A DNA stretch of 64,000 bases, from NCBI RefSeq assembly GCF_016767715.1, contig NZ_CP050145.1, forward strand, positions 930,001-994,000, read 5' to 3'. Source of the DNA: Mycobacteroides chelonae. GTDB taxonomy: Bacteria; Actinomycetota; Actinomycetes; Mycobacteriales; Mycobacteriaceae. Made by a program: the position numbers and the translations under genes. The notes beneath the pieces were generated by a model. It did not search any database, was not told the DNA's origin, and saw only the letters and a program-made list of their open reading frames with translations. Below are positions 45,237 through 53,934 of the stretch, in pieces. Each line of letters starts with the position of its first letter. The first letter of the stretch is position 1.

Positions 45237-46282
45237 CAGCACACCCGCCCGGGCATCGGGATACATACGGGTTGTGGCGGCGAAATGGTTTGCCCCGATT
45301 GATCTATGGAGATCTCGCCGGTCTTGCCGACGTAGCCATCAACACGATTCCACACACGGTTGAGGCTGTCACCCAGGCCGGCCAGACGGTCGGCCAGTTC
45401 TCGCCATTGCGGCCAGGCCTCCAGAAGCGCGTCAGTGAGCGGTTGCAACTGCTCGCGCCAGTTGGGTTCCAATGCGGCGATGCGCGAAAGCAGCTCGGTG
45501 ACCACGTTTAGCGTTTCAAGAACCTCGGCGCGCCGAGACAAGATGGTGGTCTCCATCGTGCCGATTTTGGTCAGCATGTCGCCGACGATGCGACGGGAGC
45601 GGGCGATCAAGGCCAGGTATTCGTCGGCGACATCCAGGGAGCGCCGTACATCTATATTCTGCCGGTTTAGTATGCCGACGACCGAGGAGACGGCGTCGCC
45701 CATGGCCCGAACCGAATCCGGTTGCTTTTCCAGGGCATTAGCCAAGGCACTGAAGTTCTGGCGCAGGGTGTCGCCCTCGATCGACTTGACAGGGCGTATC
45801 GCGTCTTGCAGGGCCCGTCCCAGGTTGTAGGGCAGTTTGACGCGTTCGGCGGGAATTGATGCGGTGCCCAGGGGTGTGTTTCCGGCAGGGAATACTGTGA
45901 CGTAATGCCCGCCGACCGGGGTGAGTAGCCGGATCTCAAGGGTGCTCTGTGCGCCGACGAAGACTGTACGGTCCACTGTGAATGATATCTTCACCGAATC
46001 ATCTTGCAATTGAACCGATCTCACGTCGCCTACCACGATTCCCGCGACACGGACCTGATCGCCGGGCTTGACGGAACCGGCCTCGCTGACCTCGGCCGTA
46101 TAAGTCGTCTTACCCAGGGGGACAAGGTAGATCACTGCACTGGCTGCCATCGCAATGGCCACCGCAAGCAGACCAGCAATACCTAGGACCAGTTGGCGCT
46201 GGCGGTCACGTTTCTCGTTGACGCGCTCAGTTCTCAGCGCAAAGCCGACCACTCGTCGAGTGAAGCGGATTACCCGTTGCAT
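45236..46282 (-). CDS. mceC: Mce protein C of operon 2
   Basis: A 348-residue Mce subunit, with a basic N-terminal tail then a membrane anchor (about residues 31-53) and an MCE domain with AGSVKPGDQVRVAGIVVGDV. It ends in a short cysteine-containing tail (CIPMPGRVC). The start overlaps the mceB end by 13 bases. Confidence 0.9.
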   Translation of the reverse strand: MQRVIRFTRRVVGFALRTERVNEKRDRQRQLVLGIAGLLAVAIAMAASAVIYLVPLGKTTYTAEVSEAGSVKPGDQVRVAGIVVGDVRSVQLQDDSVKISFTVDRTVFVGAQSTLEIRLLTPVGGHYVTVFPAGNTPLGTASIPAERVKLPYNLGRALQDAIRPVKSIEGDTLRQNFSALANALEKQPDSVRAMGDAVSSVVGILNRQNIDVRRSLDVADEYLALIARSRRIVGDMLTKIGTMETTILSRRAEVLETLNVVTELLSRIAALEPNWREQLQPLTDALLEAWPQWRELADRLAGLGDSLNRVWNRVDGYVGKTGEISIDQSGQTISPPQPVCIPMPGRVC

Positions 46283-47274
46283 ACGACGATCCTTTGACCG
46301 GCGATTAACACATCCAGCATCTGCGGCATTTCGGCCGGGCCGCGTGAACAGGTGAAGTTCATCTCGGCGCTGCGCGGAGGCAAGGCTAGGGTGAGCGCCT
46401 GCAGTATTCCGGGTACATGGTCGAGGCCGCGGACCGCGCGGTCCAGATCCGGGAAGGCCACGCGCAGATCATGGGCGAGGTCGGGGTTGTTGGGAAAGGT
46501 CAGACCGATCGTGGTCAGCAGGCTGTTGAGGGGGCCGAGCACCGGAGGGATGACATCAATAGCGTGCATCAGTCCGTCGAACTGTTTTTGCAATCCGTCG
46601 AAGACATCGGCGACTCCCTGTATCAGGGCCCCCGCCTGCGCGGACCGCCCTCCGATCTGCTCGGAGATGTCCTTGAAGTTACGCAGCAATACCGCGATGA
46701 CTGTTTGCCGATCGGACACATAATGGCTGAGCTTGGACACAGCGTCGAGTGTGGCTCCGACGCGACTATCGTCCCCCTGCAGTACCGCAAGTGCGTTGAC
46801 AGCCAGCTGATTGACCGATTCGGGTGAAAACTCCTTCAGCATCGGCTCGAGGCCGTTGAACAAGGCAGTGATGTCGAAGGAACCGACCGTACGGTCGATT
46901 CCGATGGTGGAATCCGTCGGTAGGAGATTGCCTGCCGAATCCGGCTGGCGTACTTCGATATAGCGTTGTCCGACGAGATTCTGGTACCGGATGGCCAGCG
47001 TGCTCGATACATAAAGCGGCCTATCTCGTTGCACACTGAAACGCACCCGCGCCTCGCCCCCGTCCAACACGATGGCTTGGACCTTGCCGACGGCGACGCC
47101 GAACATCCGGACGTCGCTGCCCACCTTGAGACCGCCGACGTCAGAGAACAGTGCACTGTACGTGTTCAACTTGCCAGCGACCGGGCGCTGAATCGTCTGT
47201 GCTACACCAACCGCGATCGTCACCATCACCGCCGCGAAGATGGCGAATCGCAAGGCTACGCCTCTTATGGACAT
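46270..47274 (-). CDS. mceB: Mce protein B of operon 2
   Basis: A 334-residue Mce subunit: anchor at about residues 8-26, MCE domain with GGLKVGSDVRMFGVAVGKV, helices, and a cysteine-bearing C-terminus (FTCSRGPAEMP ... VVCNG) like the MceB of operon 1. It starts 13 bases after mceA. Confidence 0.9.
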   Translation of the reverse strand: MSIRGVALRFAIFAAVMVTIAVGVAQTIQRPVAGKLNTYSALFSDVGGLKVGSDVRMFGVAVGKVQAIVLDGGEARVRFSVQRDRPLYVSSTLAIRYQNLVGQRYIEVRQPDSAGNLLPTDSTIGIDRTVGSFDITALFNGLEPMLKEFSPESVNQLAVNALAVLQGDDSRVGATLDAVSKLSHYVSDRQTVIAVLLRNFKDISEQIGGRSAQAGALIQGVADVFDGLQKQFDGLMHAIDVIPPVLGPLNSLLTTIGLTFPNNPDLAHDLRVAFPDLDRAVRGLDHVPGILQALTLALPPRSAEMNFTCSRGPAEMPQMLDVLIAGQRIVVCNG

Positions 47275-47287
47275 CGGTTACCTTCCA

Positions 47288-48334
47288 TCATCTTCCCTCG
47301 GCCGCGCTTGCAGGCGGCGTTTCGGGCAGCTGCTCGGCGATCACCGGCACGTCGCGCAGGATGACCTTGACTGGAACATTGAGTTCGGTGCCGGTGGCAG
47401 TGTTGACAAACATTTCGTTGATGCGCTTGATCAATTCGGCAGCGCCTAGGCGGGTGCGTTCCGGGTAGGGATTCAGCAACGAAAGCTGGTGCAAGAGCGT
47501 GGTTGTTCCGTCAGCGTTCCCGACAAATTTGTTCGCGGTCCACAGCACGTCTGAGATCATCGGAAACAGCTGATCGACAACGAGTGTGACGCCCGTGTCG
47601 AACAGCGGGCCTTCGTTCCTCAGTACCTCCATGCTGTAGACCTCGCTGATCAGTTCGATGGTGGAACCACTGAAAGCCGCCACGCCCTTGATGAACTCGC
47701 CATACTGTGCGATGAGGAAGGACGACGGGTAGCGTTGAGTGTCGGCGATCGCTCGCCCTACGGACACCAGCGCCTCGAGCGTGGGCGTGAACGCCGCCAA
47801 ATCCGTCGCGGCGCGCCTCATTAAGTCGGTCAGCTGCGGGGTGAACACCTGGTTGGCAGAGGTCGACAGTTCGCGCATCAGCTTTCCCACAGTGACGTCG
47901 GCGACTCGCTCACCACCGGTCAGGTCCACGACCTCGTCCATCCGCAAGGGCGCACCACCGGTTTGACGTTTGAGGACGACAGCGCTGATGCCGAACAGAT
48001 TGGACGGGGCATAATCGACGTCGAAGGCATCGGTCAGCCCCACGACCTTTTCGGGCTGTAGGGCCAGCGTGATCAGCTGTTGGCCTTCGGAAGTCGCCGA
48101 AATCGTATCCACTTTGCCGACCGCGATACCGCTGAGCATTACCGCGGCGCCGGGCACGACACCGTCACCAACCAGGTTGGTGTACAGCTGAATTCGGAGA
48201 GTGTCGGGCCGTTTCAGCGCGTCGTGGAGCTGCCAGCCGACGGCAGCGGCGACGAGGCATATCATCGCGATGATGGCGAGCAGGCGTGCTTTGCGCTGAT
48301 CCGTGGAAACTCCGGGAAGTCCGTATGCTGGCAT
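47288..48334 (-). CDS. mceA: Mce protein A of operon 2
   Basis: A 348-residue Mce subunit with anchor (about residues 16-35) and an MCE domain with GDGVVPGAAVMLSGIAVGKV. It lacks the Pro-rich tail present in the 501-residue MceA of operon 1. It starts three bases after the yrbEB stop. Tunnel-forming role as for other Mce proteins. Confidence 0.9.
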   Translation of the reverse strand: MPAYGLPGVSTDQRKARLLAIIAMICLVAAAVGWQLHDALKRPDTLRIQLYTNLVGDGVVPGAAVMLSGIAVGKVDTISATSEGQQLITLALQPEKVVGLTDAFDVDYAPSNLFGISAVVLKRQTGGAPLRMDEVVDLTGGERVADVTVGKLMRELSTSANQVFTPQLTDLMRRAATDLAAFTPTLEALVSVGRAIADTQRYPSSFLIAQYGEFIKGVAAFSGSTIELISEVYSMEVLRNEGPLFDTGVTLVVDQLFPMISDVLWTANKFVGNADGTTTLLHQLSLLNPYPERTRLGAAELIKRINEMFVNTATGTELNVPVKVILRDVPVIAEQLPETPPASAAEGR

Positions 48335-48337
48335 GGG

Positions 48338-49216
48338 CTACCCGGGGAACGCAATCGGTGAGTCGATACCCCAGAACATGATCGACAGGACCATGTCAAG
48401 GGTGATGATGACGATGAAGCTGGCCCGCACCGCACGGCCGGAGGCTATGCCCACTCCTTCGGGGCCGCCGCTGGCGAAAAATCCTTGGTAGCAATGGATC
48501 AGGATGACCGCGACGATGAACACGAGCACCTTGATGGCCGCGGCGACGATATCCCAGCCGTTGAGCAGTTGGTTGAAATAATGGTTGTACACGCCACTAG
48601 ATTGCCCATGCAGAATCAGCACCAGTGTGGAGGCAGAGGCATAGCTGAGTAACAGCGCCACGACGAAGCACGGCACGATGGTTACTACTCCCGCGATCAG
48701 TCGCGTGGTTACCACGAATGGGACCGACCTCAGCGCAAGAGCCTCGATCGCGTCGACTTCCTCGGAGATGCGCATCGAACCGATTTCGGCGGTCATGCGG
48801 CCACCTGCCTGGGCGGCGAAGCCCACGGCCGCCGCGATGGGCGCTAGCTCACGGGTGTTCGCGAATGCCGACACGATTCCGGTGAGGGGGCCGAGCCCCA
48901 GCATGTCCAAGGCGGCAAATGCCTGGATCGCGGTGCCCACTCCCATGGCAATACCGAGGACCATCAGTACGGGCACCGTCCCGCCGCCCACGATGAGCGA
49001 CCCGCGTCCCCAGGTGAGATCGGTGATCATGGCCATGGTCTGCGAGCGGTAGCGGCGGAGTGTCAGGGGAATCGAACCGAGTGCCTGCCCGACGAAGCCG
49101 AGCACAAAGCCGAACGAATCAAGCGGCTTGAGGATTCGCCTTCCCGCGCGGAGGACCATGGTGGTGCCGCGTGGTGCGTATCGCGCCGGACCTACCGCTC
49201 GCCGCCGCTCAGCCAT
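48338..49216 (-). CDS. yrbEB: YrbE/MlaE-type ABC permease B of mce operon 2
   Basis: A 292-residue permease of the MlaE family. The EEVDAIEALAL signature and the C-terminal FASGGPEGVGIA are intact. ATG 49216 overlaps the yrbEA stop by one base (TGATG). The long open frame to 49870 is a shadow of yrbEA. If the upstream yrbEA is not made in full, this subunit lacks its partner unless it pairs with another YrbEA. Confidence 0.9.
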   Translation of the reverse strand: MAERRRAVGPARYAPRGTTMVLRAGRRILKPLDSFGFVLGFVGQALGSIPLTLRRYRSQTMAMITDLTWGRGSLIVGGGTVPVLMVLGIAMGVGTAIQAFAALDMLGLGPLTGIVSAFANTRELAPIAAAVGFAAQAGGRMTAEIGSMRISEEVDAIEALALRSVPFVVTTRLIAGVVTIVPCFVVALLLSYASASTLVLILHGQSSGVYNHYFNQLLNGWDIVAAAIKVLVFIVAVILIHCYQGFFASGGPEGVGIASGRAVRASFIVIITLDMVLSIMFWGIDSPIAFPG

Positions 49217-50064
49217 CAGGCGATCCTCATCGGCAGGAACATGGCTACGAGCTGGGTAAGCGCCACGTTGATCACTGCGATAGCCAGAATGGAGAGGACC
49301 ACTGCCGCGTTGACCCCGTCGGCGACGCCACGTGGACCGCCCTTGACCTCGAGGCCGCGCTGGCAGGCCACGATCGCCACGATGAAACCGAATAGCGCTG
49401 CTTTGGCCAGGGAGATCCACAGGTCCGCCACCGTCGCGAAGGCGCCGAAAGATGCCCAGTAGGCGCCTGGACTCACGTTCTGTACACCCGCAGCCACGGC
49501 GTAACCGGAGAGTACCGAGGTGACGATGATCAAGATATTGAGTAGCGGTGCCACCATCAGCATGGCCAGCATGCGAGGGATGACCAGTCGATGTAAGGCG
49601 CTGATGCCCAGGGTCTCCAGGGCGTCCACTTCTTCGCGAACTGTGCGTGCGCCAAGATCGGCGGCAATGGTGGCGGTGCCGGCACCGCCCAGGAGCAGGC
49701 CGGCCGCGATCGGAGCGCCTTGCTGGATCACACCGAGGCCTCCGGCGGCACCCAGTAACGAATCGGCACCGACTTGGTGGACGATATTGCCAACTTGCAC
49801 CGATACCACCACCCCGAAAGGCACAGCCATCAGGACGGCGGGAGTCGCCGTGACGGTGACGAAATACCAACTCTAGCGTATCATTTCACGCCACTGGAGC
49901 CTCCCGTACAAGACATCTACGATCGCCCCGATGATCGATTCGATGGCCATGGCCACGACCCGTCCCAAGGTGCGCAGACTCGACATGACAGTGTCGGAGA
50001 GGTTGCGGTGGACAATCTCTCTAAGCTTCTCGTCTTCGTGATCTGATGGCTCGCCGTTGCTCAT
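49216..50064 (-). pseudogene. yrbEA: YrbE permease A of mce operon 2, interrupted by an amber codon
   Basis: A single reading frame from ATG 50064 to 49216 encodes a complete YrbEA of about 282 residues, the family length, except for a TAG at 49873-49875. The protein reads QWREMIR-stop-SWYFVTVTATPAVLMAVPFG, where relatives have a Gln (R-Q-S-W), so a CAG codon has become TAG. The part after the stop has an ATG at 49830 that could give a 204-residue fragment beginning MAVPFG and holding the EEVDALETLGI signature, but without the N-terminal interface helix. The start overlaps the kinase stop by four bases. The site may be a true nonsense mutation, a suppressed stop or a sequence error. Confidence 0.85.
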
Positions 50065-51449
50065 GATCGGGCGGATTCTCGCCGCGTTTGCCACTCGGCG
50101 ATCTCGCGGCCGACTGGGGTGACCGGGGGTTCCGCGTAGAGCCACTCGCGCGCGATGCGGTGCCAATTGTTAGTTGCGCCCAGTAACCCGAGCACGCCGA
50201 GAGTAAAGAAGTCTGCGCGACGGGAGAAGAGGTGCTCGGCGGGCAGGCGTTGACGCGTGATGTCGGCAAATCGGGCGCTGCTGCGCGGGTCGATGGCCTC
50301 GACGAGGGTACTGCTGGCCAGTTCGGAAGTCACCGTGAGTGTTTCATCTGCGAGATGCCATTCGGCGATCTGCCAGATGTACTCAAGGCATTCGGCGGGG
50401 GTGATTTTGGAATCGGTGTCGATGACGCCGCGCTCGACCAGCGCTTGATAGACACTGTCTGCGCGGCGCTCGGCGGCCGCGCAGAGCATGTACCGCTCGA
50501 ATTCGACATTGGCGGGTGCCATCTGGTTGAACAGGCCGAAGTCTAGGAAGATCAGCTTGCCGTCCGCGCCCCCGAAAATATTTCCGGGATGGGGATCGCC
50601 GCAGAACTCATGGCTCAGAAACAGTGAGCCTATGTAGAACCGGTAGATCAGTTCGCCGATCTCGTTACGTTGTGTGCCAGGACGAATCGTGAGTTCGTCG
50701 AACGGGAAGCCCTGAACATAGTCGGTGACGAGGACACGCTTGGTGCTGTGTTGGAGCACGCTGTCGGGAACACCGATAAATGGATGTCCCCGGTATGCCT
50801 GCGCCATATGATGCTGTGTGCGGGCTTCCTGAAGATAATCCAATTCGCGCTCGATGTTGACAGCGATTTCGTCGATGAATCCGGGGACGCCTACCGATGG
50901 CCAAATGGTCTTGCCGAGTTTGGCGAAGAGTGCCAAGTTCCTCAGATCCGCTGTGATGGCTGTTTCGACGCCCGGGTATTGGACCTTGACGGCGACGTCA
51001 CGCCCGTCGCGCAAACGTGCGCGGTAAACCTGACCGATCGACGCGGCGCCCACCGGCGTCTCGTCGAATTCACTGAACACGCTTGAGAGTCGGCCAATTT
51101 CGCTTTCGATCACCTGGCGCATCGCAGGAAAGGGGTGTGGCGGCGCATGGTCGCGGAGCGCCGCCAACTTCTCGCGGAAGCCCTCGCGATGTGATTCTGG
51201 TATGAGGTTCAAATCGATGACCGAAAGCATCTGGCCTAGTTTCATCGCGGCACCCTTCATGCCGCCGAGAACCGTGACGAGCCGGTCTGCTGCGTCGATG
51301 GTCGCGCGCTCGGACAGGATTTCTCGAGCTCTCTCGGAGCGGCCAATCATGGATAAGCGGGTGCCTGCACCCCGAACGGCTTGCTCGGCCGCGAGCTTGC
51401 CGAGCTTGCTTCCACGGATGATCCGTGAACTGCCAACTGCCTTGGCCAC
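50061..51449 (-). CDS. UbiB/ABC1/ADCK-family atypical kinase, coupled to mce operon 2
   Basis: A 462-residue ABC1 (ADCK/UbiB) family protein. The N-terminal KxGQ motif reads KLGQ at residues 70-73, the Ala-rich loop is VGAASIGQVYRA (133-143), Lys155 in VAVKVQ is the ATP-binding lysine, GDPHPGN is at 284-290, and the metal-binding DFG is at 303-305. Family members are ATPases/kinases that help handle lipids such as ubiquinone precursors. Its stop overlaps the yrbEA start (ATGA), so it is translated as part of the mce operon, which is an unusual partnership. ATG 51449 is preceded by AAAGGGGAGC. Confidence 0.9.
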   Translation of the reverse strand: MAKAVGSSRIIRGSKLGKLAAEQAVRGAGTRLSMIGRSERAREILSERATIDAADRLVTVLGGMKGAAMKLGQMLSVIDLNLIPESHREGFREKLAALRDHAPPHPFPAMRQVIESEIGRLSSVFSEFDETPVGAASIGQVYRARLRDGRDVAVKVQYPGVETAITADLRNLALFAKLGKTIWPSVGVPGFIDEIAVNIERELDYLQEARTQHHMAQAYRGHPFIGVPDSVLQHSTKRVLVTDYVQGFPFDELTIRPGTQRNEIGELIYRFYIGSLFLSHEFCGDPHPGNIFGGADGKLIFLDFGLFNQMAPANVEFERYMLCAAAERRADSVYQALVERGVIDTDSKITPAECLEYIWQIAEWHLADETLTVTSELASSTLVEAIDPRSSARFADITRQRLPAEHLFSRRADFFTLGVLGLLGATNNWHRIAREWLYAEPPVTPVGREIAEWQTRRESARS

Positions 51450-51513
51450 CGGGGCTCCCCTTTACTTGATGGTCGGCGTGTATGGGTGCTCTCTGGTAGG
51501 CGCGGAGTGAGCG

Positions 51514-52302
51514 TCAAACGACTGCCGGATTGGCCTTGGTCGCGATGATGAATTGCGCCAGCCCCTCGACATGTTGCGTAACACCGGTTAGGCCCGCGCC
51601 GTGGAGAAAGCCGGTGATCTCTTCGCGGCCGAACATCCTGACACCGCTTGTTTTGTACATCACCCGTCCGCGGAGGGACTGGCTCACTCCGCCCGGTGCA
51701 AGGCTGGTGAGTATCGCCAGTTTGCCGCCGGGAGCGAGGACGCGCACGAGTTCCTGGATCGCAAGGAACGGCTCGTTGATGAGATACAGCGCGGCCAGGC
51801 ACGTCACCGCATCCGCCACGTTGTCAGCGAACGGCAGATGTTCAGCGTCCGCGCGTACGTACGCGACACAGGGACCCGAGTTATCCGCAACCGCGCGGCG
51901 CAGCATCTGCCGGGAGGCATCCACTCCGACCGCGAGCCCTGCAGGGAATACCTGCGCACCGAACCACCCGGTGAAATTTCCTGGGCCGCAACCGATATCG
52001 AGAATAGTGTGGCCTGGACGCAGGCCCAGCCAGTGGGCTATGCGTTGGCGGTCCTTGTCGCGCCCAGGCGCCCGGATCCCACTTGCGAGCCGGAGTCCGA
52101 TGGGTCGGACTAACTGGTATCCGGTTGAGTAGAACTTTGTCCGCATGAGCCATTGCGCAATGTTATGTATCGGGGGCGCGTCGCGCCCCAGAACGTCGAA
52201 GTATCCGTCGCCGGTGGCCTCGACGCGCGCGACACGATGCTGATCGAGCAAGCTGGCGGCCCGCGCGGCCGCCGAAATCTCAGGAAGTGTCGAAGTTGAC
52301 AT
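51514..52302 (-). CDS. Class I SAM-dependent methyltransferase
   Basis: A 262-residue methyltransferase with SAM-binding motif LDIGCGPG at 101-108, acidic post-I residue in VGVDAS, and LPFADNVADAVTCLAALYL as motif II. The Methyltransf_11 pattern fits small-molecule or lipid methylation, but the substrate cannot be deduced. It starts two bases after the esterase stop and precedes the kinase by 64 bases, so it is in the upstream part of the mce operon 2 transcript. Confidence 0.87.
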   Translation of the reverse strand: MSTSTLPEISAAARAASLLDQHRVARVEATGDGYFDVLGRDAPPIHNIAQWLMRTKFYSTGYQLVRPIGLRLASGIRAPGRDKDRQRIAHWLGLRPGHTILDIGCGPGNFTGWFGAQVFPAGLAVGVDASRQMLRRAVADNSGPCVAYVRADAEHLPFADNVADAVTCLAALYLINEPFLAIQELVRVLAPGGKLAILTSLAPGGVSQSLRGRVMYKTSGVRMFGREEITGFLHGAGLTGVTQHVEGLAQFIIATKANPAVV

Positions 52303-52304
52303 GA

Positions 52305-53348
52305 TCAGGCCGACGTCCTCTCTGTCCGGAGGTTGGCGGACGCCGCTAGACGGTCACCGATGAACAGCGCGATGCGATTCACGGCGTCCCGTGCGTCGGG
52401 AAGAACATCGGCCCCGACCTGGAAGACGTGGATGGCCTTCTCCCAGATTTGGAGCGTCACGGGAACTCCGGCTTCGGCGCAGCGCTGCGCCAGCCGCTCC
52501 GCGTCGGAGCGGAGCACCTCGGTGGATGACACCTGAATGAGAGTGGGCGGCAGACCGGCGAAATGGTGGTTGACGGGAGACCACGCCGGATCGAGTCGGC
52601 CGTCCACCTCGATACCTAACTTGACGGCCAATTGGTAAGCCCGTGCCGGCAAAGCGGCGTCGGTCCGATCGTTGGGATGGGCCAATCGGGCTGTCGAGTC
52701 GAAGTCGCCCCACGGTGCTATCGACACGATTCCTGCAGGCATGGGCAAGCCGCGCTCACGTGCCGCGAGTGCGACAGAGAAGGTCAACCCGCCGCCAGCC
52801 GAGTCGCCGGCGAGGACGATGCGCTCGGCCGGAAATCCGTTGTCCAACAGGTATTCGTATGCCTCTAGGCAGTCGGACAGAGAATCAACGACGTGGGCCT
52901 TGGGCAGTTGGCGATAGTCGACGTTGAGCACGGGCAGTCCGGTGTCTCGCGCAATGCGCGCGACCAACCGGCGGTGAGTATTGAGCCCGCACGATACGAA
53001 TCCTCCGCCATGAAAATAGAGGATGGCCGCATCGCGTACGTGGTCTGGACTCTCGATGGTGTTGTCCCACACCCATTCGGCACGGAATGCGGGAAACGTG
53101 ACAGGTGCGGTCCGTGTTCCACGGTGGGGTCGTAGCACCGCGCTCATGGGGTCAAAGATTGCCGTGATGGCGAACATCTGGTTGCGCGTCAGCAGGCGGT
53201 GGTCGGCGATCCACGGTGCGAGGAGGAAGAACTTGCGCACTGTCGCGTGGAATACACGATGAGCGATGCGCATCCGCACGCTGGCCCGACGCGGCATCTC
53301 CGCGTCCACCGTTGGGTAGCTGTGAGGAATCCTGTTGGGAATGGTCAT
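52305..53348 (-). CDS. HSL-family (LipR-like) esterase/lipase
   Basis: A 347-residue hormone-sensitive-lipase-family hydrolase: HGGG at 113-116, nucleophile Ser183 in GDSAGG (181-186), and a late His in KAIHVF. It is a paralogue of the esterase at 28558, sharing FRAEWVWD, SCGLN.HRR and SPVNH.F.GLPPTLIQV.STEVL. ATG 53348 has AAAGGA five bases upstream. The frame to 53402 is discarded. It is first in the long minus-strand operon and divergent from the SDR-SDR-BVMO-BVMO operon. Confidence 0.9.
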   Translation of the reverse strand: MTIPNRIPHSYPTVDAEMPRRASVRMRIAHRVFHATVRKFFLLAPWIADHRLLTRNQMFAITAIFDPMSAVLRPHRGTRTAPVTFPAFRAEWVWDNTIESPDHVRDAAILYFHGGGFVSCGLNTHRRLVARIARDTGLPVLNVDYRQLPKAHVVDSLSDCLEAYEYLLDNGFPAERIVLAGDSAGGGLTFSVALAARERGLPMPAGIVSIAPWGDFDSTARLAHPNDRTDAALPARAYQLAVKLGIEVDGRLDPAWSPVNHHFAGLPPTLIQVSSTEVLRSDAERLAQRCAEAGVPVTLQIWEKAIHVFQVGADVLPDARDAVNRIALFIGDRLAASANLRTERTSA

Positions 53349-53880
53349 CTCGTTCCTTTCGTGGTCGGCCTGTCCCCGCAGGGGCATGCGTAGTGCGTGC
53401 ACGCGCTACCCGCTCATCCGGACGCGGCAGTGCGCTGTGTCCCAACGGTGTCGGTGTACGGAAATAGACGTGCTCAACCCTCATGGAGTCTCCATGTCAC
53501 TGCCTCGTCTCATGGTGGTCGCAATCACATCGCGATCAGGATAGTAGCTATATTTGAATATCCACACAATACAGTCTATAAAAGCGCAGCTAAAAGGCCT
53601 ATAACCCCAGCGTGAGGTCTGTAGCTTGCGCGGCTCTGCACTGCGGCATGGCGGTGCCGATGGCGCGAAAAGTTCCTGTCCGCATGAGGGCCGGACCGTG
53701 CCCGATCCAGGGCGCTCTCGAGTCGGGGCGTGGGGGAATCCCGTGTGGGCGCAGACCTCTGGAGCTGCGAACGCCGCCTGCCTGTCTCGCGGAAACTCCT
53801 CGAATGGGATTGCCTTACTATCCAAATAGTCATATTCTTCACTCGGATTGATAGCGAGCATTCGACAAAGGAGTCAGCAG
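53349..53880. promoter_or_regulatory. Divergent promoter region between mce operon 2 and the SDR-BVMO operon
   Basis: About 530 bases with no convincing gene, separating two large divergent operons. For the plus strand, TTGCCT at 53810-53815 and TATTCT at 53833-53838 with a 17-base spacer form a plausible promoter. Inside that spacer, ACTAT-CCAA-ATAGT (53817-53830) is an inverted repeat that could be an operator. Another AT-rich inverted motif (ATAG-TAG-CTAT) lies near 53541-53551. No minus-strand promoter was picked with confidence. Confidence 0.4.
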
Positions 53881-53934
53881 ATGGCGGATCGGCGGCGACG
53901 ATTTGGGTCTTCAGGAGCGGAGTTAGCGTCATGA
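53881..53934 (+). CDS. 17-codon upstream ORF coupled to the SDR gene
   Basis: ATG 53881 follows AAAGGAG with seven bases between, the strongest ribosome-binding site in this promoter region. The 17-residue product MADRRRRFGSSGAELAS ends in a TGA that overlaps the SDR start by four bases (ATGA at 53931). It is arginine-rich and too short to fold. It may be a leader peptide that couples or tunes translation of the SDR-BVMO operon. Confidence 0.45.
   Translation: MADRRRRFGSSGAELAS

Noticed and set aside
48338..49870. 510-codon frame that could be read as a fused permease
   Set aside because: Only its part after 49216 is real YrbEB. The upstream portion is yrbEA in the wrong frame.
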